A stretch of DNA of 64,000 bases, from assembly GCA_030062745.1 (NCBI GenBank), contig CP099849.1, forward strand, positions 17,778,144-17,842,143, read 5' to 3'. The notes beneath the pieces were generated by a model. It had not been told where the DNA came from. It was given only the letters and a program-made list of their open reading frames with translations, and ran no database searches. A program made the position numbers and the translations under genes. Below, one piece after another: positions 57,301 to 61,790 of this stretch. Every line of letters starts with the position of its first letter. The stretch's first letter is position 1. Source of the stretch: Capitulum mitella (lineage: Eukaryota; Arthropoda; Thecostraca; Pollicipedomorpha; Pollicipedidae).

Positions 57301-57646
57301 TGACCACGTACTCACCGACACCCAGAACTGAAGCCGCGGCATACGTCGCCCGAAAGGGCACCGAGATCCACGGCAAGCACCAACAACGGAAACAAGCACT
57401 GTCACGCACATTCACATTTGCCTTGCACTGCGACCACATCTACGGCAAACCCTCGCTAAGCGAAACGGGGGTCATTCCAACGTCACTGGAGGCACATGTC
57501 CGTCGTCCACGGCCCGCCCACCAATGCGGCAGCCAGAGCGGCCGGCGCACCTGTATGGTGGTCTCCTTGACCGCCTGGCTGACGTTCTCGCGGAGCTGGG
57601 CGGCCATCCCCGGCCGGCTCAGCACCTTGGTGAACTTGCGCTCCAT
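21006..57646 (-). CDS. Ziz: Zizimin-type DOCK protein (DOCK9/10/11, DOCK-D), whole gene
   Basis: A guanine-nucleotide exchange factor for Cdc42/Rac-type GTPases. By family knowledge it is cytosolic and recruited to membranes by its PH and DHR1 domains. About 37 exons (plus two candidate microexons) encode roughly 2,120 residues, close to the ~2,070 of vertebrate DOCK9. Order: N-terminal block starting MERKFTKVLSRPG (exon 1), PH domain (exons 4-6), DHR1/C2-like domain (about exons 13-14), helical middle with the MDRGFVF and HEHYI.LNLP motifs (exons 17-27), DHR2 catalytic domain (exons 28-37) and a Ser-Ser-Ser-Val C-terminus. The ATG at 57646 is preceded in frame by TGA, which fixes the start. 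The PH domain and the overall DOCK9-like text separate it from DOCK-C (DOCK6/7/8). Oddities: a one-base frameshift in exon 10, unresolved phase between exons 22 and 23, and many splice-junction-anchored tandem repeats. Individual exons are listed separately. Confidence 0.95.
21354..23456 (-). other. Last intron of the DOCK gene
   Basis: 2.1 kb, AT-rich, no recognisable element or nested gene. Confidence 0.5.
23457..23576 (-). CDS. Ziz: DOCK exon 36
   Basis: 40 codons: ELSPIEVAIGEMTQRSRDLI then PTDVKKLQLRLQ, matching DLNPIEVAIDEMSKKVAELRQ...VDMIKLQLKLQ. Acceptor ccgcag, donor CAG|gttcgt, phase 0. Confidence 0.97.
23565..23815 (-). repeat. ~33-bp acceptor-anchored tandem array before exon 36
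   Basis: About eight units at 32-35-bp spacing. On the coding strand the true junction ccgcag|GAGTATGAGCT is preceded by copies such as gttgtaccgcagGAGTACT, gttgtaccgcagGAATTCG, ttccgcagGAGTATGAGCTGA and gttgtgctgcagGAGTATT. Confidence 0.9.
24210..24347 (-). CDS. Ziz: DOCK exon 35
   Basis: FMYETPFTRQGGPRGTVEQQ then RTVLTTDYCFPYVRTRIPVI, matching [43 protein letters not shown]. Acceptor ttcag, donor CCAG|gtgggc, phase 0. Confidence 0.98.
24355..25615 (-). other. Intron 34
   Basis: Contains a C-run of about 13 near 25554-25566, followed by a hAT-end-like sequence near 25579 (complement CAGTGACGTAACCCGGCCATG). No partner end found. Several ggtcag/ggtcaa words at 24360-24480 and 25085-25260. 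Confidence 0.4.
25628..25666 (-). promoter_or_regulatory. Duplicated in-frame alternative donor after exon 34
   Basis: CATCAAACAGgtgagc occurs at the exon 34 end and again with its cut at 25628, exactly 39 nt further. The intervening 13 codons (VSSAATQQRSIKQ) are open, so use of the second donor would add 13 residues to DHR2. Confidence 0.75.
25667..25792 (-). CDS. Ziz: DOCK exon 34
   Basis: LDPRLAYVQVTHLTPHWDEA then EARPTEFERNNNIKQ, matching [36 protein letters not shown] (DHR2 lobe B). Acceptor ggcag, donor ACAG|gtgagc, phase 0. The same donor context is repeated 39 nt downstream. Confidence 0.97.
26033..26179 (-). CDS. Ziz: DOCK exon 33
   Basis: REYVYKEPKVTSLSEVSDKL then HCAKFGKENVRMIMDSAPV, matching [40 protein letters not shown]. 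Acceptor cccag, donor CCG|gtgcgt, phase 0. Confidence 0.97.
26538..26658 (-). CDS. Ziz: DOCK exon 32
   Basis: YVELSDVYHHLHRCYSRIVQ then [20 protein letters not shown], matching [40 protein letters not shown], the best conserved stretch of DHR2. Acceptor ccgcag, donor CAG|gtcagt, phase 0 end. Confidence 0.98.
27043..27184 (-). CDS. Ziz: DOCK exon 31
   Basis: LVAQLKVCAEAMEMCERHEL then MANIYDILIPIYRRR, matching [36 protein letters not shown]. Acceptor ctcag, donor GCAG|gtccgt, phase 2. Confidence 0.95.
27740..27881 (-). CDS. Ziz: DOCK exon 30
   Basis: AAMCQVHIAALMAEYLLQRG then GCKAFHSVSPNVVRDESNLK, matching AAMCYVHVTALVAEYLTRKG...GCTAFRVITPNI. Acceptor cacag, donor CTGG|gtgcgt, phase 1. Confidence 0.96.
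27930..28100. repeat. 34-bp minisatellite in intron 29
   Basis: agtctgagacacaacagacg followed by cggtgaggcggtcc; copies at 27934, 27968, 28002, 28036 and 28070 (exact 34-bp spacing). A weak echo of the exon 29 end (GTCGGAGGT) lies at its exon-proximal edge. Confidence 0.9.
28122..28330 (-). CDS. Ziz: DOCK exon 29 (start of DHR2)
   Basis: DVKDLTKRVRTVLMATAQLK, EHENDPAVLVELQHSLANSY and ASTPELRETWLRSMAKCHFR match the first helices of DHR2 lobe A almost residue for residue. Acceptor gacag, donor GGAG|gtaggg, phase 0 end. Confidence 0.98.
28808..28928 (-). CDS. Ziz: DOCK exon 28
   Basis: VIIKVSQLLGESVVLDSSHF then YESLALINSYANSDKAMTRT, matching [40 protein letters not shown]. Acceptor ttcag, donor CCA|gtgagt, phase 1. 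Confidence 0.96.
29255..29415 (-). CDS. Ziz: DOCK exon 27
   Basis: AAELCGRLCYDLLRCCNSPL then ACAVLYLLMRGNFEFTNRKT, matching ADMCAALCYEILKCCNSKL...LLYFLMRNNFDYTGKKS. Acceptor ggcag, donor CAG|gtgcgt, phase 0 end. Confidence 0.97.
29861..30158 (-). CDS. Ziz: DOCK exon 26 (5' limit uncertain)
   Basis: A Gly-rich start, then LSAEASLVALDLACLYSSHF, GLLHPGQAEAVLRHVFAALR and MFVQRYGDALYHG, matching TEVCLTALDTLSLF...LQKHQSETALKNVFTALRSLIYKFPSTFYEG. Acceptor ctcag at 30158 is phase 0 and conflicts with exon 25. An alternative start at 30193 (ggag|ACCCG) fits phase 1 but has a poor pyrimidine tract. Donor CACG|gtgggt, phase 1. Confidence 0.85.
30487..30647 (-). CDS. Ziz: DOCK exon 25
   Basis: LCLNQFRYSGGAARPH completes the ISEVCLHQFQYMGKRYI motif, then an Ala-rich linker ending NNASFSEAHGR. 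Acceptor tgcag, donor AGAG|gtcagc, phase 1. Confidence 0.9.
30660..31799 (-). other. Intron 24
   Basis: No nested gene or clear repeat recognised in this 1.15-kb intron. Confidence 0.4.
31800..31973 (-). CDS. Ziz: DOCK exon 24
   Basis: LYRYDKLLPAEARDLLVCFL then DELLITWWRHAAEEDVMNFF, matching VRCDKLDQSEIKSLLMCFLYIL...DALFTYWNKASTSELMDFF. Acceptor agag, donor CCA|gtgagt, phase 2. Confidence 0.94.
32480..32806 (-). repeat. ~38-bp donor-anchored tandem array after exon 23
   Basis: About eight imperfect units on the coding strand. CAACAG is followed by gtgata (true donor), gtgacc twice, gtagtg once, and atgaca, ataata and atgata in the rest, each then reading ...acagccagacgg. Confidence 0.85.
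32800..32975 (-). CDS. Ziz: DOCK exon 23 (Ser-rich linker)
   Basis: ASESSAASTISLASTASSQT then TTVESVHLENGEL, a Ser/Thr-rich disordered linker in the same place as the SRGSLISTDSGNSLPERN linker of DOCK9. Acceptor ambiguous (gtcag or, 3 nt on, cagcag). Donor CAACAG|gtgata, phase 2, also repeated downstream. Confidence 0.8.
33150..33940 (-). other. Intron between exons 22 and 23
   Basis: No exon recognised here, although the phase mismatch between exons 22 and 23 would be solved by a small one. AT-rich, with a short A-run at 33487. Confidence 0.4.
33943..34145 (-). repeat. 40-bp donor-anchored tandem array after exon 22
   Basis: Five 40-bp units on the coding strand, each TCACTGGGACACCGCAACAG or a variant followed by gtcagcggggtcaccgctcc. 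Three keep a perfect GCAACAGgtcagcggg donor. Confidence 0.9.
34124..34368 (-). CDS. Ziz: DOCK exon 22 (3' limit uncertain)
   Basis: GQKARIATLYFPLVGILLEN then LHRLEV, matching ARIATLYLPLFGLLIENVQRI, followed by an Ala/Gly-rich and Ser/Thr-rich linker. The donor assigned here, CAACAG|gtcagc, is the one repeated downstream, but it ends in phase 2 while exon 23 seems to start in phase 0. An earlier donor GAG|gtgtcg (phase 0) is possible. Confidence 0.75.
34830..35190. repeat. Degenerate ~18-bp tandem tract
   Basis: Recurring gtgaggtgggtgcagtg / gcacagtgagatga style units between exons 21 and 22, too decayed to count reliably. Milder versions continue to about 34480. Confidence 0.55.
35223..35401 (-). 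CDS. Ziz: DOCK exon 21
   Basis: HYLTGLVLHELRLALSQISE then VRRMAIHAVRDLIVKHAYDD, matching [42 protein letters not shown]. Acceptor gacag, donor AAG|gtgggg, phase 0 end. Confidence 0.96.
35590..35935 (-). repeat. Purine/G-run-rich intronic tract after exon 20
   Basis: About 340 bp, CT-rich on the + strand (gctccctctcctccccacca-like units of 20-25 bp) and therefore GGGGAGG-rich on the transcribed strand. It starts about 20 bp after the exon 20 donor. Many GGG or GGGG runs could form quadruplexes or act as intronic splicing enhancers. Confidence 0.75.
35956..36154 (-). CDS. Ziz: DOCK exon 20
   Basis: RCLSLMDRGFVFRLITSYLE, then LLWEYKFEFLQMVCSHEHYI and QLNLPIF, matching RCFTFMDRGFVFKQINNYI...[23 protein letters not shown]. 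Acceptor gccag, donor CACG|gtaagg, phase 1. Confidence 0.97.
36403..36549 (-). CDS. Ziz: DOCK exon 19
   Basis: 49 codons: RHERFAASFNKQLETMLESF then ILQKYKELPLETREANRSMA, aligned with NQRFPASYHHAVETVV...ITQKFRDNPEASKNANHSLA. Acceptor cacag, donor AAG|gtcagc, phase 0. Confidence 0.94.
37063..37778. mobile_element. MITE-like element with TGACGTCA palindromes
   Basis: The ends are inverted: CAGGGGTGTATTCGCAGCG at the left, and the complement of the right end CTGGGGTGTATTCGCAGCG. Inside are perfect palindromes of 24 bp (37097-37120) and 22 bp (37627-37648), both centred on TGACGTCA, plus further TGACGTCA copies near 37702 and GACGTCA near 37731. The target duplication is not clear. No coding sequence. 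Lies in intron 18 of the DOCK gene. Confidence 0.75.
38623..38649 (-). CDS. Ziz: Candidate 27-nt DOCK microexon
   Basis: Nine codons (ADPGDEIGD) between ggctccacag and a consensus gtgagt donor, phase 0 at both ends, inside the 4.1-kb intron between exons 18 and 19. Exons 18 and 19 already join in frame, so it would be an optional cassette. No homolog known to me. Confidence 0.35.
38680..39600. repeat. 44-bp minisatellite (about 21 units)
   Basis: Units of the form cactgacagggtgttcagtg followed by ggacagacgtgggacacggagggt, with point variants and a few deletions. Lies within intron 18; not a copy of a flanking exon. Confidence 0.92.
40674..40874 (-). CDS. Ziz: DOCK exon 18
   Basis: 67 codons: TTVHEALCRGLSQLLQPSNM and DFLLVHKLLRHSSALFDIIV, then KSMALHLL, matching the [45 protein letters not shown] block. 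Acceptor ttgcag, donor AAG|gtaggc, phase 0. Confidence 0.95.
40860..41215 (-). repeat. ~56-bp acceptor-anchored tandem array before exon 18
   Basis: Five to six units. On the coding strand each carries gccggttgtctgttctgttgcag or a variant, followed by (C)ACGTGCGACTGTAGACC. The true acceptor of exon 18 is the last unit, so decoy 3' splice sites with a pyrimidine tract are repeated upstream. Confidence 0.88.
41298..41483 (-). CDS. Ziz: DOCK exon 17
   Basis: 62 codons: ALHAIDVATLIRFLPTLLNQ and LLRIV...DVLQNTLRVL, matching SLHAMEGHVMIAFLPTILNQLFRVL. Acceptor ggccag, donor AGA|gtgagt, phase 0. Confidence 0.94.
41503..41605. repeat. Pentanucleotide array switching from AGACC to AGGTC
   Basis: About six copies of agacc are followed by about a dozen aggtc copies, one with a substitution. 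It lies about 20 bp upstream of the exon 17 acceptor on the coding strand, where it reads as (TGACC)n then (TGGTC)n and overlaps the expected polypyrimidine/branch region. Confidence 0.9.
41606..44412 (-). other. Large intron before exon 17
   Basis: 2.8 kb with a poly-G run near 43128 and AT-rich DNA. No nested gene or element recognised. Confidence 0.5.
44413..44454 (-). CDS. Ziz: Candidate DOCK exon 16b (42 nt)
   Basis: 14 codons (HLRGVVGCELAAAD) between gccgccag and gtaaat, phase 0 at both ends. It falls where DOCK9 has the short NELVKYLKS segment that is otherwise missing before LHA. Position and phase fit; sequence support is weak. Confidence 0.5.
44570..44758 (-). CDS. Ziz: DOCK exon 16
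   Basis: 63 codons: GPDIRWVDGQKPLFKVTFRL and [20 protein letters not shown] match the [35 protein letters not shown] signature. Acceptor gccag, donor AAG|gtgagg, phase 0. Confidence 0.96.
44759..47490 (-). other. Intron 15 of the DOCK gene
   Basis: 2.7 kb with a C-run near 46611 and a G-run near 45882, a GC-rich patch at 46990-47480, and no recognisable nested gene. Confidence 0.5.
47491..47578 (-). CDS. Ziz: DOCK exon 15 (DHR1, end)
   Basis: LNLDTQTVAVASHLPSGYLA then VEPLGLGKG, matching HIPVSANLPSGYLGYQELGMG. Acceptor ccgcag, donor GGG|gtaagt, phase 0 end. Confidence 0.92.
47605..47995 (-). repeat. ~55-bp donor-anchored tandem array after exon 14
   Basis: On the coding strand the exon end tacagctggat...AACAAGGGCAGgtgagg is followed by about six further copies ending GGGCAGttgagg, GGGCAGgtggag, TGGCAGgtgaag, GGGTAGagtaag, GGACAGgtgagg and GGGCAGgcgagg. 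Several keep a usable GT donor. Confidence 0.9.
47964..48214 (-). CDS. Ziz: DOCK exon 14 (DHR1, main part)
   Basis: [40 protein letters not shown] and VVGYSWIPLLNKG correspond to the [22 protein letters not shown]...HHLLLTFFHVSC...VGYSWLPLL core of DHR1. Donor GGCAG|gtgagg (phase 2) is the seed of a tandem array downstream. Confidence 0.95.
48555..48805 (-). CDS. Ziz: DOCK exon 13 (DHR1, start)
   Basis: A low-complexity Ser/Pro start, then HMGYTNLLYVYPRRLKYDAQ and KARNIACRVELRQGDDESS, matching the NHLYVYPKYLKYDSQKSF..RNIAICIEF opening of the DHR1 domain, the phosphoinositide-binding C2-like module. Donor GAG|gtacgg, phase 0. Confidence 0.93.
49079..49161 (-). CDS. Ziz: DOCK exon 12
   Basis: 28 codons, PDKLSRLAVIPGCLKVILQV, aligned with PEKMAKLPVILGNLDITID. 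Acceptor ttccag, donor ACA|gtgagt, phase 1. Confidence 0.87.
49558..49713 (-). CDS. Ziz: DOCK exon 11
   Basis: LGSYRMPFAWTARPVF and ALYRHEPNKMTEEDVLKLLQ, nearly identical in pattern to the LGQYRMPFAWAARTLF...MLKLLADFRK block, a strong DOCK-D signature. Acceptor ctcag, donor CAA|gtgagg, phase 2. Confidence 0.95.
50077..50241 (-). CDS. Ziz: DOCK exon 10 (contains a one-base frameshift)
   Basis: After ccgcag the frame gives ALFTVQQ, then shifts to [20 protein letters not shown]. Together these align without a gap to [24 protein letters not shown] of DOCK9. One surplus base in the GGG run at 50218-50220 (+ strand) explains the shift. Either a sequence error or a real lesion. Donor ACAG|gtacgg, phase 2. 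Confidence 0.88.
50632..50832 (-). CDS. Ziz: DOCK exon 9
   Basis: 67 codons. IEPYFTSLCLYDAKQGRKIS and EDFFFDVN match the VEPFFVTLSLFDIKYNRKIS..FHVDLN block. Acceptor tatag, donor CAG|gtgacc, phase 0. Confidence 0.93.
51040..51228 (-). repeat. Degenerate donor-derived repeats after exon 8
   Basis: On the coding strand GAAAACCTCTCCCAGgtcag (the true donor) is followed by GAAAACCTTCCCCAAgtcac and GGAACCTCTCCAGAGTCAGG at irregular spacing: decayed copies of the exon 8 end. Confidence 0.55.
51228..51377 (-). CDS. Ziz: DOCK exon 8
   Basis: 50 codons. GLTVLVRCESLQFRLQ aligns with the RILVKCNDLSFNLQ stretch of DOCK9. Acceptor tgcag, donor CCCAG|gtcagg, phase 0. Confidence 0.9.
51891..52066 (-). CDS. 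Ziz: DOCK exon 7
   Basis: A Pro-rich start, then LNPQLNRYAHETDYLIGQAR and LPVFQLYPDIQ, equivalent to the PELAKSAREAE...VKLFYLDPD segment that follows the PH domain. Acceptor atcag, donor CAG|gtgcgc; 1+2 split codon at the start, phase 0 end. Confidence 0.87.
52880..53182 (-). repeat. 77-bp donor-anchored tandem array
   Basis: Four units of 75-77 bp (landmark ctcacaccc at 52882, 52957, 53034, 53111). On the coding strand each unit ends in GGGCC(A/G)gtgagagagg, echoing the true donor GCCGgtgagagag of exon 6. Confidence 0.85.
53182..53365 (-). CDS. Ziz: DOCK exon 6 (PH domain, C-terminal helix)
   Basis: KHSFELRSTDGGKSYVLTTE followed by AELHDWVETVGRAVAL, the last strand and helix with its conserved Trp. 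The end is a Ser/Thr-rich linker. Donor GCCG|gtgaga (phase 1) is the seed of a 77-bp tandem array in the next intron. Confidence 0.92.
53644..53746 (-). CDS. Ziz: DOCK exon 5 (PH domain, middle)
   Basis: RQGADGSYLLEFYKDSKSSE then GAIPLDLVAEVVK, matching the GDGSYNLNFYKD...GSIFLD part of the DOCK9 PH domain. Acceptor ttgcag, donor AAG|gtaggt, ends phase 0. Confidence 0.92.
54221..54397 (-). CDS. Ziz: DOCK exon 4 (PH domain, first part)
   Basis: Encodes an acidic linker then KAGYLLRGTDGAGDKLFAKS and FKRRFARLR, the first strands of the PH domain (compare SFKRRFFHL in DOCK9). Acceptor tgcag, donor CTCAG|gtgggc, phase 2. Confidence 0.9.
54937..55109 (-). CDS. Ziz: DOCK exon 3
   Basis: Starts CAACACGTGCGC after ccgcag and ends CCCAG|gtgagc (phase 2). 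Encodes IRECLETY and KYKYDAYAATYLQLP, aligning with ECIKTY and YKYEDYSGEFRQLP of DOCK9. Its length from the exon 2 junction matches DOCK9 without a gap. Confidence 0.88.
55110..57140 (-). other. Intron 2 of the DOCK gene
   Basis: 2.0 kb without a nested gene. About 56317-56365 holds a ~50-bp motif (aatgaagttttatggcgttt...) that recurs at 61561-61615. Confidence 0.5.
57141..57257 (-). CDS. Ziz: DOCK exon 2
   Basis: 39 codons, TQRHITEPLDYEGYVSKN to LLLFPLDDVE, matching the IEPLDYE...LLFPYDD segment of DOCK9. Acceptor ccgcag, donor GAG|gtgtgc, phase 0 at both ends. Confidence 0.9.
57551..57646 (-). CDS. Ziz: DOCK exon 1 (initiator)
   Basis: 32 codons from ATG, MERKFTKVLSRPGMAAQLRE onward, matching the RKFT.ALSKPG block of DOCK9. 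Donor CAG|gtgcgc, phase 0. An in-frame TGA five codons upstream sets the start. Confidence 0.9.
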
Positions 57647-58043
57647 GTCGGGCGGCCGTCAGACGGTGCCGCGCCTGGCGGGGCCGACGGTTCGGTGTCA
57701 GTTCGTCCACAAACCCGACCGGAACGGGCTTGACAAGCCGGCGCGGCCCCGCCGCCTGTTTTACGTACCGCATCCGCAAACGGCGGTGTCCACCGCCGAC
57801 CAATACATACTTTGAATTTCAGCCACACGAGGGTCGCGACGCAAAACGGTCCACCGTTTTCTTCGTTTTGAACTTGGATTTTGGTCCAAAAATAAGCCAA
57901 TCCCAGACGTAGGCCTTTGGAACCTCAAGCACCAGCATCATTTCACATGAGCATTACATACCATGGTCACAGAAGATACCCCATGAGGAATACAGCTAAG
58001 GGTAATGCAGGCTGGAGTGGCACCAAGTAGAGAGGTGAAAAAC
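57647..58043. other. Upstream flank of DOCK exon 1
   Basis: Directly 5' of the initiator exon on the coding strand. CpG-rich up to about 57850, no TATA box noticed. Likely 5' untranslated or promoter DNA, but the transcription start cannot be placed. Confidence 0.35.
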
Positions 58044-59909
58044 GCCTAGTCATGCAACCAGTCAGCCTAGAAGTCTTCTGTGGACTGGAGTTGACTGGTT
58101 GTGAAGCACAACAGCCTTCTGAAACAGACCTGGCATCTTCTGGGGTTTACAGGTACTGTAGGGTGGCCCTACTGTGGTGGGAAGCTGACACAGGTGGTAT
58201 GGTATGGAGTAGTATAATATGGTATGTAGTATGAAATGGTAAGGGTCCCCTTGAATAAATGGTCAGGGAGTATGTAGACAATTCAAGCAGAATGCTGAGC
58301 ATGCAATGAAACAAAAGACCCTTCAATAATGTTGGATTCATCAAGTTCAGATAATGGCAGTTCTGCATGTTGTCACAACATTTCATTCCAGAAGCAATGC
58401 TATGTAGCATTTTTCTGCAGGCATAATTTTGCTAAATTCTGATGGGTTTCAATTTGAAATGTATAATGAAATTATCTGTTAATCAACTATCTAAACATCA
58501 ATAATGTGCACTATCAAGCACACTAACACCCAATTCTTCCATGCCAGTTGTTCTGGCTTACAATCTGTCCACCTCCAGCATTGGATCCAGCATGCACTTC
58601 TGCTGAACAGATCATGACTGGAAGCTTAGGTGACTGAGTGCTAGTTTTGTCTTGCTCACCCTGGCACAAGCTTGGGTTGCTCAACAGCTGGCAACTGGCT
58701 AATACAGGGTCAAGGTGGTTACTTTTGCCACACAATCAGCTGCTACCTTTACCTGGAAATGAGCAACCCTGGAAATTGTGTGACTGGGTATAGGGGAAGT
58801 CTATGCAACAAGCCCTGCTTAGCATCAGGTCTGATCTTAACACCTCCCTATCAAACCAAGCAGATAACATAAAAATCTTGCAATGAAACTGATTTCTTGT
58901 CCTAATTGATTTGATTAGGTCCTAAAAGGACCTAATCAAATCCAGCAAAGGCTGGCTTGCTGGACAGCTTACAAATACTGGTATCCAGAAATTGTGTCTA
59001 GAATATAAATAACAGACAACAGCATCTCTTAAAGTTGTAATGCTTTCAACTCAGAAAATAATTTAACACAAATGTTTTATGATCTGTTCAGAAATCAATA
59101 ACATCTGAAAGTGGAAAACTGTTCATATGTAGGTGTTTAGCAAAATCAATGCATAAACCACAATGATGAACACATTTCTGCCTCTTCACAGACCATTTTT
59201 GCCACATTTATTTTGCAAGAAAGCACACAGTCTTCTATATCAATGACAAATTGGTTACATTATTTGTATTGTTTCCAACAAAAATCTAGTTATATTGTAC
59301 CACTAACAAACATGACCAGCACTGGTAACATCATCTTGGTTGCACTGATTGCTCCAAGGATACCCTATATGTTTTGTAGAGTTTGGTGATGCCATGAGAC
59401 TTGAAAAAATTTCATTATAATTGCTATGACTATCAATGATGGCAATGCTTGATATTATTATCATATCATTATACACTACTTGTATTACTGTATATACTGT
59501 TATGATATTACACTACTTCTGTTACTATTCTGGACATGCCAACATTCTAAACCATGAAATTAAACTAGATACTGATGGCATTGCAATGTCTAAAATGCCC
59601 ACACCCTGGAAATTACTTTAACAAGTTCATTACCACAGAAACCAAGCAGAAATCAAACAAACCAGTGGCACAGCAGTCAGGAGTAATTTTTGTCATTTTG
59701 CATGTAACTTCTCACATCCTAATTCCTGGAATACATTATGCAATGGCATATGCTACATTTCTGCCTCAAAGTCACATGTTGCATGATTGTTTTCACCATT
59801 CATACCATTTTTCACCAGAAAATCAGTGAGAAGTAGAAATATAATATGCAGCCCCAGCACATACAGCAACAATACCTGTTTGAGATGTGTGGTCAATTCT
59901 GGGGAATTA
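58044..59909. other. CpG-free segment, 1,866 bp
   Basis: Not one CG dinucleotide between the CG at 58043 and that at 59910, although C and G are both common and TG/CA are frequent. No gene recognised. Includes a (ggtat)n-like patch at 58190-58240 and a perfect hairpin at 58908-58942. Confidence 0.85.
58908..58942. repeat. Perfect 15-bp hairpin
   Basis: gatttgattaggtcc, loop taaaa, ggacctaatcaaatc: 15 of 15 base pairs. Not followed by a T-run; function unknown. Confidence 0.8.
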
Positions 59910-60864
59910 TCGTTTATTATCTACCTACAGTTGAACAATGCCCGGAGAGCACATACGTGTGCCGGCGGAAGTGGGTTACTGGCATAACAGTGAAATGCAC
60001 AGTGGCAAAGACTTTCGACCAGCTGACTGCTGTCTCTTTCGCTATGTCAAAAACCATGTCTGCCACCGTCAACTCACTTTGTGTGTTGTTGCCGCCTCGA
60101 CCAGTTCTGGCCACTCCTACTTTCGTCCTCCGTGAATCTCACACACCCACATAGGTCATGCGGTTGGAATAACCAGTAATAGAGATGTTCAAACTCTACG
60201 CTGCATCAAAGCGTGGAAGTAAAAGTCTATCATACAGTTGAATATTTTTGGGTATGTTGGCATAGGAATAGCCATAAGAGCATCAGGAAATTGTTTATTT
60301 GGGGAATTTTTTTTAGTGACTTCTAAGACACGAAAATTATATTATACCATTTATTTATCATTTAGCAAGAGCAACTGTCGTGAAAGATGCGTTTTTCTGG
60401 TATTCTCTAATATCGTCTTAGATGCGCATATTTTGGAGTCTCTGGATTTGAAGGCCATCGCTTTGCGCGCTTTGTTTGGACGCACCCTGCGCGATTTACG
60501 GAAGCAGTGGCCACGCGAGGACTAGTGGAGTAACATTTCGTTAGTTAAAAGTTAGAAATGTGTGGCTAGCGGCTTATGGCTGGGCCTTGTGCATATCCTT
60601 GACTGATTCTGCAGAATATCTGCGGCATAAAGATGCAAAAACCGGAATGCTCCAGGAATGATGTGTATGGCCATCTCCTAGCACCGATGGCCGCGATGAG
60701 TATGATGAAATCGCGCTGCGACCAGTGTAGTGGATTCATCTTCGGCCTTCTGCATAGCTCTTATGGCTGTCAAGGTGAGGATTTTTTATCCTTATGCATT
60801 GTTATCAATTCCATATTGGTGTGTGGGTGCCAAATGACCTCGAAGAATGTGTGCTCCTAAGCCG
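59910..60864. other. Normal-CpG segment between two CpG-free blocks
   Basis: CpG returns abruptly (cccggag...cgtgtgccggcgg near 59940). Open frames up to 102 codons match nothing I recognise. Confidence 0.4.
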
Positions 60865-61790
60865 CAATAATCAGTCAATCCATATTGGTGTCAGTTTACC
60901 AATATTTGGAAACATCTTTATTCTAAGCCTATCTCTGTCAGTACTTCCAAGGCCCAGTGCACTTCTGTTTCCTCTTGTCATGGTATCAGCTTGCAGCATT
61001 AGATGGGGATTTGTAGAAAAAATGGCCTTTGGATATTGCATAAAGTATTGTCCATTTGGAACTCCAACTGTGTGATCCTTACACCACAAACTGCTGCAGC
61101 CAGGATATACCTTTACTATTTTTTGGAAATGTAACATAAATGCTATGGGGAAACATGTCTTTGCCTCCCCTACACTCACATTTTTGGTTACTCATATGTC
61201 CCTTTTTAGAGGTAATCTTTAACATGCCCATCTTGAATGTTTGCTGGTCATAATGAAATAGCATTTCTGCAAAGGAATACCAGTATGGTCAGTTTTTCCT
61301 TCTGTTTCTTTATAACTCCATCATTTGTCTGGCCAGAAATACTTAGCAATATGATGCAAACTCTGCAACATTTATACAACTACACATTCTGTTTATTTTC
61401 TGCCTGCAGTATAAAAGCCAGGCCTGATTGCTTTCACTGTTCAAGGTAACATGTGAACCATTAAGGGCCAAGCTGGAATATGCAAAAAAATATTTGATGA
61501 TTACTTTAAGATTACCTGTAACATCTTTATGCCCCAATAATCAGATATTAAGAAGCATTTTTAATGAAGTTTTTTGAAGTTTTATGGTGTTTATTTTCTT
61601 GTATATGCCATAAGACATATGCTGAATGATGTCTCATGGGCACCTCACAAAACTGATAGTGGCCTGCTTGCATGGATAACAATGATAGATTTGGGCATGG
61701 CATTTGAGAGTGCTGATCACAGCATTCTGCAGAAGCTGGCATGATATTGTATTCCATCTCACTGGCTTCATAGCTATCTCATTGGCTGTG
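60865..61790. other. Second CpG-free segment, 926 bp
   Basis: No CG between 60864 and 61791. It runs into the 5' part of a LINE fragment at 61650-61790. Contains a decayed copy of the motif at 56317 in which ggcgttta reads ggtgttta. Confidence 0.8.
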
